Notes: generated by a model not told the origin, from the sequence alone. A stretch of 64,000 nt of DNA from UMGS1601 sp900553335 (GCA_937920725.1 CALEUW010000028.1:15063-79062), one strand, 5' to 3'. Shown: positions 42,290 to 51,953, counted from the first letter of the stretch. Program-made: numbers and translations.

Positions 42290-42886
42290 ATGGCAGTAAA
42301 TAGAGAACCAATCCTTAAGAAATGTAAATCTTTAGGAATCAGCCCAATGGTTATGGGTGTTGCGAAGGAAACTAAGAGAGATCCTAACGCAAATAAGAGA
42401 AGAAAGGTTTCCGAGTACGGACTTCAGCTTAAAGAAAAGCAGAAGCTCAAGTTCATTTACGGCATGGGCGAAAAGCAGTTTGCACATTACTTTGAGCTTT
42501 CTGAAAAGCAGGAGGGTCAGGCAGGTCCTAACCTTCTCAGAATGCTGGAATCCCGTCTTGATAATGTCGTTTTCAGAATGGGTCTTTCAATGACCAGAAG
42601 AGAAGCAAGACAGCTCGTTACTCACGGACATTTCAGCGTGAACGGTCAGAGAGTTGACATTCCGTCTTACAGAATTAAGCCGGGCGATGAGATCTCTCTA
42701 AGAGATAAGAGCAAGTCTAGCGTTAAATTCAAGGAAATTGTTGAGGCTACAAAGGGAAGAGTTGTTCCTACATGGCTTGATATGAACAAAGATGCGCTTA
42801 CAGCAAAGGTTGTTCGTTTAGCTGAAAAGGATGACCTTGATTACGAGGTTGAAGAGCATCTTATCGTCGAGTTGTATTCTAAGTAA
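42290..42886 (+). CDS. rpsD: 30S ribosomal protein S4
   Basis: This 198-residue primary 16S rRNA binder contains an S4 RNA-binding domain (RLDNVVFRMGLSMTRREARQ, about 88-107). The N-terminal region has no zinc-type cysteine cluster. Confidence 0.97.
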   Translation: MAVNREPILKKCKSLGISPMVMGVAKETKRDPNANKRRKVSEYGLQLKEKQKLKFIYGMGEKQFAHYFELSEKQEGQAGPNLLRMLESRLDNVVFRMGLSMTRREARQLVTHGHFSVNGQRVDIPSYRIKPGDEISLRDKSKSSVKFKEIVEATKGRVVPTWLDMNKDALTAKVVRLAEKDDLDYEVEEHLIVELYSK

Positions 42887-42963
42887 TAAAGTTACTTTTA
42901 AACAGCAGGACGGTTTATTCACACGCTTAATAAACACGGTTTTAATAAACGGGAGGGTTTATA

Positions 42964-43920
42964 ATGCTTGAAAAGATTGAAAAGCCAGAAATCGAAGTAG
43001 TTGAGCTCAAGAGTAACGGAACATACGGTAAGTTTGTTCTTGAGCCGTTAGAGCGAGGCTATGGTACTACCCTTGGAAACAGCTTAAGAAGGGTATTACT
43101 CTCCTCTTTACCTGGTGTTGCCGTAAATTCAGTAAAGATTGACGGAGTTCATCATGAGTTTTCCACAATTGACGGAGTAAAGGAAGATGTAACGGAAATT
43201 ATCCTTAACTTAAAGGGTCTTATTGCAAAGCTCTACGGTGAAGGTCCAAAGACAATCTATATTGAGGCAGAGGGCGAATGTGAGGTCACTGCCGGAGATA
43301 TAAAGACTGATTCTGAGGTCGATATTTTGGTTCCGGATATGCATATTGCAACGCTCGGCGAGGGTGCTAAACTCTATATGGAAATTGTTATCGACAGAGG
43401 CAGAGGATATGTTTCTGCTGAGAAAAACAAGTCGTACATGAACGGCGCTCCTATCGGCGTTATTGCGGTAGACAGTATTTATACACCGGTTATAAAGGTG
43501 AATTATACAGTTGAAAACACCCGTGTCGGACAGATTACAGACTATGACAAGCTTACCTTAGAGGTATGGACAGACGGAACAATTTCCGCAAAGGAAGCAG
43601 TTTCGCTTGCAGCAAAGCTTCTTACAGAGCATCTTAATTTGTTTGTTGACTTGTCTGAGGAAACAAATGTTGTTGAGATCATGGTTGAAAAAGATGACAA
43701 GGGTAAGGAAAAGGCTTTGGAAATGACAATTGAGGAGCTTGATTTATCGGTAAGAAGCTTCAATTGCCTTAAGAGAGCCGGAATCAACACTGTAAACGAT
43801 CTGGTTGGAAAATCAGAGGAAGAAATGATGAAGGTTAGAAACCTTGGCAAGAAGTCGTTTGAAGAGGTCAAGGAAAAGCTCAGGAGCTTAGGTTATGAAT
43901 TAAGCTCGGAAGAGGACTAA
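42964..43920 (+). CDS. rpoA: RNA polymerase alpha subunit
   Basis: This 318-residue protein has the assembly domain (GYGTTLGNSLRRVLLSSLPG) and the C-terminal domain with its helix-hairpin-helix (KRAGINTVNDLVGKSEEEMMKVRNLG), which binds UP elements and activators. Confidence 0.98.
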   Translation: MLEKIEKPEIEVVELKSNGTYGKFVLEPLERGYGTTLGNSLRRVLLSSLPGVAVNSVKIDGVHHEFSTIDGVKEDVTEIILNLKGLIAKLYGEGPKTIYIEAEGECEVTAGDIKTDSEVDILVPDMHIATLGEGAKLYMEIVIDRGRGYVSAEKNKSYMNGAPIGVIAVDSIYTPVIKVNYTVENTRVGQITDYDKLTLEVWTDGTISAKEAVSLAAKLLTEHLNLFVDLSEETNVVEIMVEKDDKGKEKALEMTIEELDLSVRSFNCLKRAGINTVNDLVGKSEEEMMKVRNLGKKSFEEVKEKLRSLGYELSSEED

Positions 43921-43959
43921 ACCTAAAATAAGTAATAAACAGTAAGGAGTGAATATCTA

Positions 43960-44301
43960 ATGCCAGGAGCAAGAAAGCTTGGAAGAGCAAGCGACCACAG
44001 AAAGTCGATGCTTAGAGGAATGGTAACATATCTGCTCGAAAACGGTCAGATTGAAACAACAGTTGCCAGAGCTAAAGAAGTACAGTCAATGGCTGAAAAG
44101 ATGATTACCCTGGGTAAAACAAGCGAGCTTCACAATAAGCGTCAGGTAATGGCTTACGTTACTAAGGAAAGCGTTGTAAAGAAGCTTTTTGATGAGATTT
44201 CCCCGAAGTACGCTGAGCGTAACGGAGGTTATACACAGATTATCAAGACAGGTCCCCGTCGTGGAGATGCTGCGGAGATGGCTATTATCCGGTTGGTATA
44301 A
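43960..44301 (+). CDS. rplQ: 50S ribosomal protein L17
   Basis: This 113-residue protein, the last gene of the cluster, contains KLGRASDHRKSMLRGMVTYLL and the terminal GPRRGDAAEMAIIRLV. Confidence 0.98.
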   Translation: MPGARKLGRASDHRKSMLRGMVTYLLENGQIETTVARAKEVQSMAEKMITLGKTSELHNKRQVMAYVTKESVVKKLFDEISPKYAERNGGYTQIIKTGPRRGDAAEMAIIRLV

Positions 44302-44308
44302 TATCAAT

Positions 44309-44425
44309 TATGTCCCCCGTCGTTAAAGGCAGGGGACATATAGTTTTTCATCGGGAGAAATCAACCGCCAACTGAAAAACTATGATCGTTGAATAACGGG
44401 GCGGTGCCCTTTATTAAGTTTTAAT
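44309..44425 (+). repeat. serial-hairpin intergenic element, copy 3
   Basis: TATGTCCCC/GGGGACATA (44309-44340), a perfect TAGTTTTTCA/TGAAAAACTA stem (44341-44382) and GGGC/GCCC (44399-44409) follow each other. The closing CCCTTTATTAAG resembles copies at 8376 and 9889. The first stem may end the ribosomal operon, although the T-run is poor. Confidence 0.62.
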
Positions 44426-44503
44426 GCAGATTAATTGAGAGGTATTTATCGGCTGCTGTATGCAGTTTGATGAATGCCTTTATTTGTTCTGTGCAAAATA
44501 ATG

Positions 44504-44579
44504 TTAAAGGTAATTGAACGGATATTTTACATATATTTTACATATAACTGGCTTTATTTTTACAAAGATAGTTTATAAT
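44504..44579 (+). promoter_or_regulatory. 11-bp-phased PhoP-box array and promoter of the phosphate operon
   Basis: TTTACA occurs at 44526, 44537 and 44559, and weaker matches TTAAAG and TGAACG lie at 44504 and 44515. All are in exact 11-bp phase. PhoP boxes of Firmicutes are TTAACA-like hexamers spaced by five bases, which is the same period. TATAAT at 44574-44579 is the likely -10 box. Low-phosphate activation by the PhoP encoded at 46420 is inferred. Confidence 0.65.
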
Positions 44580-44620
44580 TATCGTTGGGGGAAAAAGGAT
44601 TAAAATGGGAGTAAATTAAT

Positions 44621-46387
44621 ATGGATATTTTTTCTGTTCTGACTCTTATCGGAGGACTCGTATTATTTTTATACGGAATGGACGTCATGGGGCAAGGTCT
44701 TGAGCGTCTTGCGGGCGGAAAGCTTGAGAAGCTGTTTGATAAGCTTACGTCGAATCCGTTTAAAGGAGCATTGCTCGGATTTATAGTAACAGCGATAATT
44801 CAGTCTTCCTCAGCAACGACAGTAATGCTAGTTGGATTTGTCAACTCAGGAATAATGAAGCTCAGACAGTCGATAGGCATTATAATGGGTGCAAATATTG
44901 GTACAGCTGTAACGGCATGGCTTTTGTCAATGACAGGCATTGAGGGTGGAAATATGTGGCTTGAAATGCTTAAGCCGTCTTCATTTACGCCGATTCTAGC
45001 GCTTGTCGGAATTATTTTCTATATGTTCATGAAGGATGATAAGCATAAGTTTATAGGAATGATCCTTCTTGGCTTTACCGTTTTGATGTACGGAATGGAT
45101 ATTATGAGCGGATCAGTTGAGCCTCTTAAGGATATGCCGGAGTTTTCTCAGATTCTTTTGATGTTTGATAATCCGATCTTGGGTATACTTGTGGGGGCTG
45201 TATTAACGGCTATTATCCAGTCATCGTCGGCGTCTGTCGGAATACTACAGGCACTTTCTTCAACAGGAGCTGTTCATTTTTCAACTGCGCTTCCTATTAT
45301 TTTGGGACAAAACATAGGAACTTGTATAACAGCAGCCATTTCAGCAATAGGAACAAGCAAGAATGCAAAGAGAGTTGCGGCGATTCATTTGCTGTTTAAT
45401 GTTTTGGGAACGATAATATTTGTCGCTCTTTATTATCCGCTTAACGCAATATTTGAATTTGCGTTTGCAAACGTTGTGGTAGATGCGCTTGACATTGCGG
45501 TTATACACACGCTGTTTAAGGTTGTAACAACGGTAATCCTGTTCCCGTTTATAGGAATGCTCGAAAAGCTTTCTTATATTATAATACGTGACAAGGATAA
45601 AAATGGATCAATTGACAGTGAAGAACCTATTATTGATGAAAGATTTATTGCAACTCCTGCTTTTGCTATAGCGCAATGCAAAACGCAGACGGTTAAAATG
45701 GCGGAGCTTGCAAAAAAGAATATTACTGACGCTATTTCGCTTATAAAAAAATGGGACAAGACAACAGCACGTCAGATTTCGGAAACAGAAAAGGCAGTAG
45801 ACAAATATGAGGACGTTATCGGAACGTATCTTGTAAGGCTGTCAGGACAGGAAATGAGTAATCAGGACTCAAGAACAGCGTCTACGCTTTTGCACACTAT
45901 AAGTGATTTTGAAAGAATATCCGACCATGCTAAAAACATTCTTGCATCGGCAAAAGAGCTTCATGAAAAGAAGATAGAGCTTAGCAAGAAGGCTCAGTCT
46001 GAATTAATAGTTATGTTTTCGGCTATTGAGGAAATAATTGATCTTACGATTAAGTCTATAAGAGATAATGACCTTTACAGCGCTTATCTTGTTGAGCCGC
46101 TCGAGGAGGTTGTGGATCAGATCAGAACAAAGCTCAAAAGCCGGCATATTAAAAGGCTTCAAAAGGGCGCTTGCTCTATGGAAACTGGCTTTATATATAT
46201 TGATATTTTGACAAGTCTTGAGCGTGTATCCGACCATTGCTCAAACGTTGCGGTATGTCTTATTCAAGTGAGTGACGACAACTTTGAAACGCATGAGTAT
46301 TTAAGAACGGTCAAGACGTCCGGCGATGAATTCGATATGTATGTTGAGAAGTATCTTGAGAAGTATGCTCTTCCGAAAAAGTCGTAG
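44621..46387 (+). CDS. Na+/phosphate symporter with PhoU-like domain (NptA/YjbB type)
   Basis: The 588 residues comprise two inverted Na/Pi cotransporter repeats with the QSSSA substrate motifs at residues 61-65 and 200-204. A cytoplasmic PhoU-like helical domain follows (about 345-570). Members import or export phosphate with sodium. It is followed after 32 bases by a PhoP/PhoR pair and preceded by phased TTTACA boxes, so it is probably part of the phosphate-starvation response. Confidence 0.92.
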   Translation: MDIFSVLTLIGGLVLFLYGMDVMGQGLERLAGGKLEKLFDKLTSNPFKGALLGFIVTAIIQSSSATTVMLVGFVNSGIMKLRQSIGIIMGANIGTAVTAWLLSMTGIEGGNMWLEMLKPSSFTPILALVGIIFYMFMKDDKHKFIGMILLGFTVLMYGMDIMSGSVEPLKDMPEFSQILLMFDNPILGILVGAVLTAIIQSSSASVGILQALSSTGAVHFSTALPIILGQNIGTCITAAISAIGTSKNAKRVAAIHLLFNVLGTIIFVALYYPLNAIFEFAFANVVVDALDIAVIHTLFKVVTTVILFPFIGMLEKLSYIIIRDKDKNGSIDSEEPIIDERFIATPAFAIAQCKTQTVKMAELAKKNITDAISLIKKWDKTTARQISETEKAVDKYEDVIGTYLVRLSGQEMSNQDSRTASTLLHTISDFERISDHAKNILASAKELHEKKIELSKKAQSELIVMFSAIEEIIDLTIKSIRDNDLYSAYLVEPLEEVVDQIRTKLKSRHIKRLQKGACSMETGFIYIDILTSLERVSDHCSNVAVCLIQVSDDNFETHEYLRTVKTSGDEFDMYVEKYLEKYALPKKS

Positions 46388-46419
46388 TCAGAAAGAATTA
46401 AGAAATAAAGAGGCTGCTT

Positions 46420-47103
46420 ATGGCAATGATATACTGCGTTGAAGATGATGACGGAATAAGAGAGCTTATTTCCTGCGCTCTTAAGTCGGGGGGATTTGAT
46501 ACCCTCTCATTTCCGTCGGCTAAAGAATTTTACGATGAGATATCAAAGAGAACACCATCTCTTGTTCTGCTTGACGTAATGCTTCCGGATGAGGACGGAT
46601 TTATGATATTAAACCGTCTGAAGAATGAACAGACGACGAAGGAAATTCCGGTTATTATGCTTACCGCTAAGGATTCTGAGCTTGATAAGGTACAGGGGCT
46701 TGAAGCGGGAGCGGACGATTACATTACAAAGCCATTTGGCGTAATGGAGCTGTTGTCAAGAATAAAGGCTGTGCTTAGGCGATCAGCAAAAGATGAGGAT
46801 ATCGAAAAAACACCGGTTATTACAATAAGAGGGTTATCTCTAGACGAAGCTAAACGGCAGGTTTTATTCGGTTCAACGGAAATACCATTGACATATAAAG
46901 AGTTTGAGCTTTTAAAATATTTTATGAAGCATGAATCGGTTGTTATAAGCAGAAATAAGCTTATGGAAAGAGTATGGGGTTTTGACTTTGAGGGAGAAAC
47001 AAGAACTGTTGATATGCACATAAAGACATTAAGGCAAAAGCTTGAAAAAGGCGGATGTGAGGGCTTTATCAAAACAGTTCGTGGAATAGGTTATAAGATT
47101 TAG
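46420..47103 (+). CDS. phoP: OmpR-family response regulator, PhoP/PhoB type
   Basis: This 227-residue protein has a receiver domain with acidic pocket EDD (8-10), phospho-acceptor Asp52 (LLDVML) and the Lys in ITKPF. It is joined to a winged-helix DNA-binding domain (about 130-227) ending TVRGIGYKI. It pairs with the kinase 10 bases downstream. The phosphate role rests on the transporter next to it. Confidence 0.88.
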   Translation: MAMIYCVEDDDGIRELISCALKSGGFDTLSFPSAKEFYDEISKRTPSLVLLDVMLPDEDGFMILNRLKNEQTTKEIPVIMLTAKDSELDKVQGLEAGADDYITKPFGVMELLSRIKAVLRRSAKDEDIEKTPVITIRGLSLDEAKRQVLFGSTEIPLTYKEFELLKYFMKHESVVISRNKLMERVWGFDFEGETRTVDMHIKTLRQKLEKGGCEGFIKTVRGIGYKI

Positions 47104-47113
47104 GGATAATAGA

Positions 47114-48808
47114 ATGCAAAAAAGAATAAATAAAACAATAACGATAATAGTGTCAATTACTATTATCGTTTTTAGTATAATAAGCGTTGCGGCAATAACA
47201 AAGGTTTATTTTGATAAAAGCAAAGAAAATATCGAAAACGTTGCAAAAATATCTGTAGCGGCAGCACAAACTCCGGAGGAAATATCAGAATATGTAAAAT
47301 TGACGCTTAAAGAAGATATAAGAATCACTTATGTAGATGAAAACGGAAATGTTGTTTTTGACAATAAGGAAAATCCCGAAAAGATGGAGAACCATTCTGA
47401 GCGAAATGAGATTAAAGCCTCCCTTTTAAAAGGTGAGGGAAGTGAAACGAGAGTTTCTGAAACGCTCGGGAATTCAACTTACTATTTCGCGCTTCGGTTT
47501 AACGAAGGTGTTATACGTTTTTCTGCGCGCATAAGCAATATTTACTCGGTGCTTTTTGTTATAGTTCCGCTGTTTGCATTGATATGTGTGATTATGCTTA
47601 TAATTACAACTATAGTTTCAAGAAGAATGTCAAAAAGTTTTATGAAGCCGATAACGGATATTGTGAATACTCTTGACGTAAAAAACGGACTGGCATCTGA
47701 AAGCGATATTGAGATTGATTATGAGGAGCTTAAGCCGATAGTTGAAAACATTAAACATAATTCTGCAAGACTCCAAAAATATATCAGCCGCTTAAAACGT
47801 GAGAAAGCAAGGGTTACCCTCATAACCAATAATATGGTAGAGGGAATGATACTTATTGATGCTGAGTGGAATATTCTTTCGGTAAATCAAAGCGCAAAAG
47901 CAATTCTAAACCCCGACTTTGAATGGGGAGATGAGCCGAAGAAGATATATGATCTGACATTGAATGAAACGGTTATTGCGATGCTTAAAATTATGAAAAA
48001 AGAGCATTCTGCTTACAATACGATAGGTCTTGGCGAGAGGTTTTATCACATATATATGAATCGCTCAGAATATGCAGGAAGCTATGGAATCATAATCCTT
48101 TTGATTGACGCTACACAAAGCGTTAATTCGGAAAAAATAAGACATGACTTTTCAGCAAACGTAACTCACGAGCTTAAAACACCGCTCACTACGATCAAGG
48201 GCTTTGGAGAAATGCTCGAAAATAAAATTATTACAAACACAGAAGAGGTAAGCCGCTATGGAGGAATCATTTACAGAGAGAGCGAGCGCCTTTTACAGCT
48301 TATAAACGATATTATCCGCCTTTCTGAAATTGAAGAGAATGTAAAGGAATTTGAAACGGTCAATCTTAAGAGGATATCTGATGATGTGGTTGAAATTCTT
48401 TCACATAAGGCGGCTCAGCATGAAGTGACTATTATTAATGAGGCGGAGGATATAAGCATTATTGCAAACAGCGGATATATGTCGGAGCTTTTGATAAACC
48501 TTATTGACAACGCTATAAAGTACAACGTTAAGGGCGGATTTGTAAGGCTTAAAATTACCGATAACGGCTCTTACGCTACTATTTTTGTTGAGGATAACGG
48601 CATAGGAATTCCGAAGGAGTCGCAGGATCGTATCTTTGAGCGTTTTTACCGAGTGGATAAATCTCGCTCAAAGCAAACGGGAGGAACAGGCCTTGGGCTT
48701 TCGATCGTAAAGCATATCGTGACATATCATAACGGTTCTATAAAGCTTATGAGCGATATAGGAAAGGGTACAAAAATTATAATAGCTTTTCCTAAATTAC
48801 AGCAGTAG
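47114..48808 (+). CDS. phoR: sensor histidine kinase, PhoR type
   Basis: This 564-residue kinase has two membrane segments (about 8-30 and 150-175) flanking an extracellular sensor, then a HAMP-like linker and a PAS-like domain (about 235-330). The kinase core has phospho-acceptor His352 in NVTHELKTPL and ATP-binding boxes NLIDNAIKY, EDNGIGIP and GTGLGLSI. The domain order matches PhoR of Firmicutes. Confidence 0.88.
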   Translation: MQKRINKTITIIVSITIIVFSIISVAAITKVYFDKSKENIENVAKISVAAAQTPEEISEYVKLTLKEDIRITYVDENGNVVFDNKENPEKMENHSERNEIKASLLKGEGSETRVSETLGNSTYYFALRFNEGVIRFSARISNIYSVLFVIVPLFALICVIMLIITTIVSRRMSKSFMKPITDIVNTLDVKNGLASESDIEIDYEELKPIVENIKHNSARLQKYISRLKREKARVTLITNNMVEGMILIDAEWNILSVNQSAKAILNPDFEWGDEPKKIYDLTLNETVIAMLKIMKKEHSAYNTIGLGERFYHIYMNRSEYAGSYGIIILLIDATQSVNSEKIRHDFSANVTHELKTPLTTIKGFGEMLENKIITNTEEVSRYGGIIYRESERLLQLINDIIRLSEIEENVKEFETVNLKRISDDVVEILSHKAAQHEVTIINEAEDISIIANSGYMSELLINLIDNAIKYNVKGGFVRLKITDNGSYATIFVEDNGIGIPKESQDRIFERFYRVDKSRSKQTGGTGLGLSIVKHIVTYHNGSIKLMSDIGKGTKIIIAFPKLQQ

Positions 48809-48843
48809 CATAATAATAAATCAATAATCGGAGGTAGGATTTA

Positions 48844-49374
48844 ATGAAAATAATTGCTATTGCAGCCGTTACAGCAGGCGGAAAAACCACAGTTGTGAAT
48901 GAAATTATGAAAAAACTGCCCAACACCGCAGTGCTTCATTTTGATGATTACTCTTTTTATGGAGAGGTAGAAGATTTTTACAGATGGACTTTAGACGGTG
49001 CAGATTATAATGTATGGGATTTAAGCCCTTTAGAAAAAGATATTAATACGATAAAAAATGACAAATCATACGAATACTTACTATTGGACTATCCATTTGC
49101 ATATTGCAATGACACAATAAAAGATTATATAGACTATGCTGTATTTATTGACACACCTCTGGACATAGCTATGGCTAGAAGAGTGCTGCGGGATTTTAAA
49201 AACGCAACTGCTGAAGAAATTCATAATGATATGAAAATATATTTAAAATATGCACGAATTTCATATATTCAAATGCTGAAAGATATACGTCCTTCGTCAG
49301 ACTATGTGGTTGATGGAACAAAAGATTTAGGTGACATTGTTGATGAAATTTTAAAAGTAATAACAGGAAGCTGA
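48844..49374 (+). CDS. small P-loop kinase, uridine-kinase-like
   Basis: This 176-residue protein has a Walker A-type motif AVTAGGKTT (8-16), LHFDDYSFYG (catalytic Asp region) and LLLDYPFAY. The pattern is of the nucleoside/uridine kinase superfamily. The second Gly replaces the usual GxxGxGK spacing (AGGKTT), a variant seen in small AAA_18-type kinases. The substrate is unknown. A gap of about 118 bases separates it from the purine genes, so linkage is uncertain. Confidence 0.72.
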   Translation: MKIIAIAAVTAGGKTTVVNEIMKKLPNTAVLHFDDYSFYGEVEDFYRWTLDGADYNVWDLSPLEKDINTIKNDKSYEYLLLDYPFAYCNDTIKDYIDYAVFIDTPLDIAMARRVLRDFKNATAEEIHNDMKIYLKYARISYIQMLKDIRPSSDYVVDGTKDLGDIVDEILKVITGS

Positions 49375-49492
49375 CTTCTTATTTGATCCCTGTCTGATTT
49401 CACCAATGAGTAATTACCCAACAGCTTGTTCTTGTAAATTTAAAGAAAATAGTGTATCATATTACTAACAACTTATTTTAAGGAGATTTGTT

Positions 49493-50359
49493 ATGACAAA
49501 AATTTATGAGAAGCTTACAAAGTGTGTTGATGTTATTCGCAAAAAGACCGATTTTGTTCCGCAGATAGCGCTCGTTCTTGGTTCGGGACTGGGCGATTTT
49601 GCCAAAGTAATAAAGCCTGAAGCGGAGATTTATTATAGTGATATAGAGGGGTTTCCGGTGTCAACAGTTTCGGGACATGAGGGTAAATTTATCTTCGGAG
49701 AGCTTAACGGAGTGAAGCTTGTTTGTATGCAGGGAAGAGTTCACTACTATGAGGGCTATGACATAAGAGATGTTGTTTTGCCGATTCGTGTTATGGGAAT
49801 GCTCGGAGCGAAAGTCCTGTTTTTGACAAATGCGGCAGGCGGAATAAACAAAGACTTTAGAGCGGGGGATTTTATGCTCATCACCGACCATATCTCGTCG
49901 CTGATAAAAAGTCCGTTGATAGGCGAAAATGAAGAAGAGCTGGGACCTAGATTTGCCGATATGAGCGAGGTTTACAGCAATTCTCTATGCGACATTATAA
50001 GACGTTCGGCAAAAGAAGCAGGCATAGATTTAAAGGAGGGCGTTTACATTCAAACAACAGGACCTAATTACGAAACGCCCGCTGAAATAAGAGCATATAG
50101 GGCGCTGGGTGCTGACGCAGTAGGAATGAGTACCGCCTGCGAAGCGATTGCCGCAAATCATATGGGCATGAAGATATGCGCCGTATCATGTATTTCGAAT
50201 CTTGCGGCAGGAATAAGCAAAACTCCGCTTTCTCACGAGGAGGTAAAGGAGAATGCCGATAAAGCTGCTCCCTTGTTCAAAAAGCTTGTGGAAAAGAGCA
50301 TAAAGGGCATATCGGAATACTTGAATGAAACGGGTGAGTGTAATGAAGAAGATAACTAA
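49493..50359 (+). CDS. punA: purine nucleoside phosphorylase, trimeric class
   Basis: This enzyme phosphorolyses inosine and guanosine. Its 288 residues carry VLGSGLGDFAKV, SGHEGKFIFG, QGRVHYYEGYD and FLTNAAGGIN. TTGPNYETPAEIRAYRALGADAVGMST is the low-molecular-mass PNP signature. The Asn in CISNLAAGI suggests 6-oxopurine specificity. It overlaps the next gene by 17 bases, so the two are translationally linked. Confidence 0.94.
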   Translation: MTKIYEKLTKCVDVIRKKTDFVPQIALVLGSGLGDFAKVIKPEAEIYYSDIEGFPVSTVSGHEGKFIFGELNGVKLVCMQGRVHYYEGYDIRDVVLPIRVMGMLGAKVLFLTNAAGGINKDFRAGDFMLITDHISSLIKSPLIGENEEELGPRFADMSEVYSNSLCDIIRRSAKEAGIDLKEGVYIQTTGPNYETPAEIRAYRALGADAVGMSTACEAIAANHMGMKICAVSCISNLAAGISKTPLSHEEVKENADKAAPLFKKLVEKSIKGISEYLNETGECNEEDN

Positions 50360-51608
50360 CGCAAAAATACTTACGCTGGATAATGATTTTTCTTTAATTA
50401 ACGGCGAAATTCATATTGACGGCGAGAATATAAGCTATATCGGAGAGCCTAGGAATGGCGAGTTTGAAGAGGTGATTGACGCTCAGGGAAATCTTGTAAT
50501 GCCGAGCTTTAAGGACGCTCACACTCATAGTGCAATGACATTTCTGCGCTCGTATGCGGACGATCTACCGCTTATGGACTGGCTTTTCAATCAGGTTTTT
50601 CCGATGGAGGATAAACTAACGGGAGAGGACGTGTATGTTTTTACAAAGCTCGCCGTTTTGGAGTATCTTTCAAGCGGAATAACCGCCTGCTTTGATATGT
50701 ATAAAAAAATGGATTACTTTGCAAAGGCGGTAATTGATTCCGGATTTAAGAGCGTTATATGCTCTTCGCTCAACGACTTTGGAGGAAGCGTTTCGGAGAT
50801 TGAGGAGGAGTATTTAAAATTCAACTCTCAAGGTCCGCTTCTCTCTTATAAGCTTGGTATTCATGCCGAATATACAACAAAGCTCGATACAATAAAGGGA
50901 ATAGTAGATCTTTGTCACAAATATAAGGAAGGATTTTGGACGCACAACAGCGAAACAAAGTCTGAAGTTGAGGGCTGTCTTGAGAGATACCAAAAAACTC
51001 CTACCGAGCTTTTTGAGTCGCTCGGTGCTTTTGAGTATGGCGGCGGCGGATTCCATTGTGTTCATATGTCGGACAACGACATTGAAATTTTCAAACGCCG
51101 TGGTCTTTGGGTTGTTACAAATCCCGGCTCGAATACAAAGCTTGCAAGCGGAATCGCAGATATAACGAAGATGCTAGGTAATAATATAAATCTTGCAATA
51201 GGAACGGATGGTGCGGCGTCAAATAATGCTCTGGATATGTTTAGAGAGATGTATCTTGTAACAGGACTTCAAAAGCTTGCGCTCGACGATGCTTCGGCTT
51301 GTCCGGCCGAAGAGGTTTTAAAGATGGCAACGGTGGGCGGTGCAAGAGCAATGGGGCTTTACGACAGCGATGTTTTGGCGGTCGGCAAAAAAGCGGATCT
51401 TATAATGATTGATCTTAATAAACCGAATATGCAGCCGATCAACAACATAGTTAAAAACATTGTTTATTCAGGTTCAAAGCAGAACATTAAGCTGACTATG
51501 ATAAACGGCAAGGTCTTATATAATGACGGAAAATATTTTTTGGACGAGAGCGAGCAGGATATCTATAATAGAGCAAACGAGCTTGCGCAAAATATAAAGC
51601 GAAGATAA
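50343..51608 (+). CDS. mtaD: 5-methylthioadenosine/S-adenosylhomocysteine deaminase
   Basis: This amidohydrolase of 421 residues has metal ligands His60 and His62 (DAHTH), His in LGIHAEY, His in FHCVHMSD and Asp in IGTDGAASN. It resembles MtaD/TrzN-like deaminases, which turn MTA, SAH or adenosine into inosine-type products that PNP could then cleave. The ATG at 50343 lies inside the end of the PNP gene, preceded by GGTGAG. A related guanine or chlorohydrolase activity is possible. Confidence 0.86.
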   Translation: MKKITNAKILTLDNDFSLINGEIHIDGENISYIGEPRNGEFEEVIDAQGNLVMPSFKDAHTHSAMTFLRSYADDLPLMDWLFNQVFPMEDKLTGEDVYVFTKLAVLEYLSSGITACFDMYKKMDYFAKAVIDSGFKSVICSSLNDFGGSVSEIEEEYLKFNSQGPLLSYKLGIHAEYTTKLDTIKGIVDLCHKYKEGFWTHNSETKSEVEGCLERYQKTPTELFESLGAFEYGGGGFHCVHMSDNDIEIFKRRGLWVVTNPGSNTKLASGIADITKMLGNNINLAIGTDGAASNNALDMFREMYLVTGLQKLALDDASACPAEEVLKMATVGGARAMGLYDSDVLAVGKKADLIMIDLNKPNMQPINNIVKNIVYSGSKQNIKLTMINGKVLYNDGKYFLDESEQDIYNRANELAQNIKRR

Positions 51609-51751
51609 GTCAGGCGTCAAATGACCAAGCAAATTGAAAAATATCTCGATGAGAAATTACCAGGCAAAGTGAAAAACACCGAATCTTGTTCTATCAATTC
51701 TAATATTTTTTTCATTTGACTGATATGTTTATATTCTCTGGAGATAAATCT

Positions 51752-51790
51752 CCCTCTTATGATAGATACTTTTATTCTATCATAGGAGGG
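51752..51790 (+). terminator. strong 15-bp hairpin after mtaD
   Basis: CCCTCTTATGATAGA pairs with TCTATCATAGGAGGG with a single T-G pair and a 9-base loop, followed by TTCTTTG. It is the likely end of the purine operon. The 420-base gap 51609-52028 otherwise holds a 32-codon frame from 51621 of no recognisable family and a promoter. Confidence 0.7.
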
Positions 51791-51953
51791 TTCTTTGTTA
51801 TTGTCTGTTTTTTAGACCTTGCTCATATGCTTTTATGGAAACATAAGTTATTGAATTGTTCGCTAAGGATAGCAGACGAATTTTTATGTCGGTTTTTGTG
51901 AATATATACAAAAATGAACGCACAATTTCTACGAAATGACAGTTCTGTTTTGA

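Noticed and set aside
51716..51901. 61-codon frame MTDMFIFSGDKSPSYD.. between mtaD and the lipoprotein
   Set aside because: It runs through the 15-bp terminator hairpin, has no ribosome site and has no recognisable family.
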